A stretch of DNA of 5,263 bases. Source: JBDTGE01 sp050742975 (GTDB taxonomy: Bacteria; Actinomycetota; Actinomycetes; Mycobacteriales; Jatrophihabitantaceae). Below, piece by piece: positions 5,189 through 5,263 of the stretch. The position numbers were made by a program, and so were the translations under genes. The DNA lies in the NCBI GenBank assembly GCA_050742975.1, contig JBOGDQ010000131.1, positions 1-5,263 of the forward strand. The letters are read 5' to 3'. The first letter of the stretch is position 1, and every line of letters starts with the position of its first letter. The notes under the pieces were generated by a model. That model saw only the letters and a program-made list of their open reading frames with translations, was not told where the DNA came from and did no database searches.

Positions 5189-5263
5189 GTGTGCGACAAC
5201 TGCAACGCCGAAGGGGACCAGATTCGCTCCGCTGCTACGGGACCCCTAACTGCAGTCAGGATG
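5189..5263 (+). CDS. Possible start of an unidentified gene, cut by the right edge
   Basis: A frame opens at GTG 5189 and stays open for 25 codons to the edge, beginning MVCDNCNAEGD. The CxxC pair and the fully G/C-ending codons 1-7 are suggestive, but third-position bias fades afterwards, there is no ribosome binding site, and a TAA lies five codons upstream. It may be the start of a small zinc-binding protein, a gene remnant or noncoding DNA. Confidence 0.2.
   Translation, partial: MCDNCNAEGDQIRSAATGPLTAVRM

Larger units (their letters stand above)
5060..5263. other. Intergenic region after the operon, rich in short repeats
   Basis: No complete gene is visible. The first 80 bp are dense in GAACCC/GGGTTC and CTGAA/TTCAG elements (5063-5141). 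The remainder contains a frame open from GTG 5189 to the edge, reported separately. A minus-strand frame over 4775-5143 is antisense to the kinase-like gene and I do not support it. Confidence 0.5.

Noticed and set aside
5211..5247. AGGGG...CCCCT inverted repeat near the right edge, considered as part of an RNA gene
   Set aside because: Only five pairs, with a long unstructured interior and no match to a known RNA; it is not distinguishable from chance.

Overview
The window is high-GC DNA with GTG/ATG starts, strongly G/C-biased third codon positions and ATGA stop/start overlaps. This suggests an actinobacterium (Mycobacterium, Nocardia or Streptomyces-like). The genus cannot be fixed from the sequence alone.

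Left part (1-1530): a partial minus-strand gene enters at the left edge (start codon at 42). A small soluble minus-strand protein with one PASTA-like domain follows (195-548). Divergent from it, across about 124 bp, is a complete PhzF-family isomerase-like enzyme (673-1530). These look like ordinary chromosomal genes.

Middle and right (1814-5059): four plus-strand genes are joined by three consecutive ATGA overlaps, so they form a translationally coupled operon. In order they are a tyrosine recombinase with a complete catalytic set (R188, K216, H302/R305, H328, Y337), a 110-residue Cro/C1-type helix-turn-helix protein, a 422-residue protein with an N-terminal CxxC...CxxxC zinc-finger-like motif and a recombinase-like fold that has lost most catalytic residues but keeps an Arg-Tyr pair, and a 185-residue P-loop kinase-like protein of the AAA_33 type. 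I read this as a recombination module: an active recombinase, a small DNA-binding regulator or directionality factor, and a non-catalytic recombinase-like partner. The P-loop protein is either cargo or an accessory. The family assignments rest on visible motifs; the shared function is inference.

Flanks of the operon: the 283 bp before it and the 204 bp after it hold no convincing complete gene but are rich in inverted repeats. An imperfect 20-bp direct repeat (15 of 20 identical) lies at the recombinase start (1802-1821) and just past the last gene (5122-5141). It could mark the ends of a small mobile unit of about 3.3 kb, but it is weak enough to be chance.
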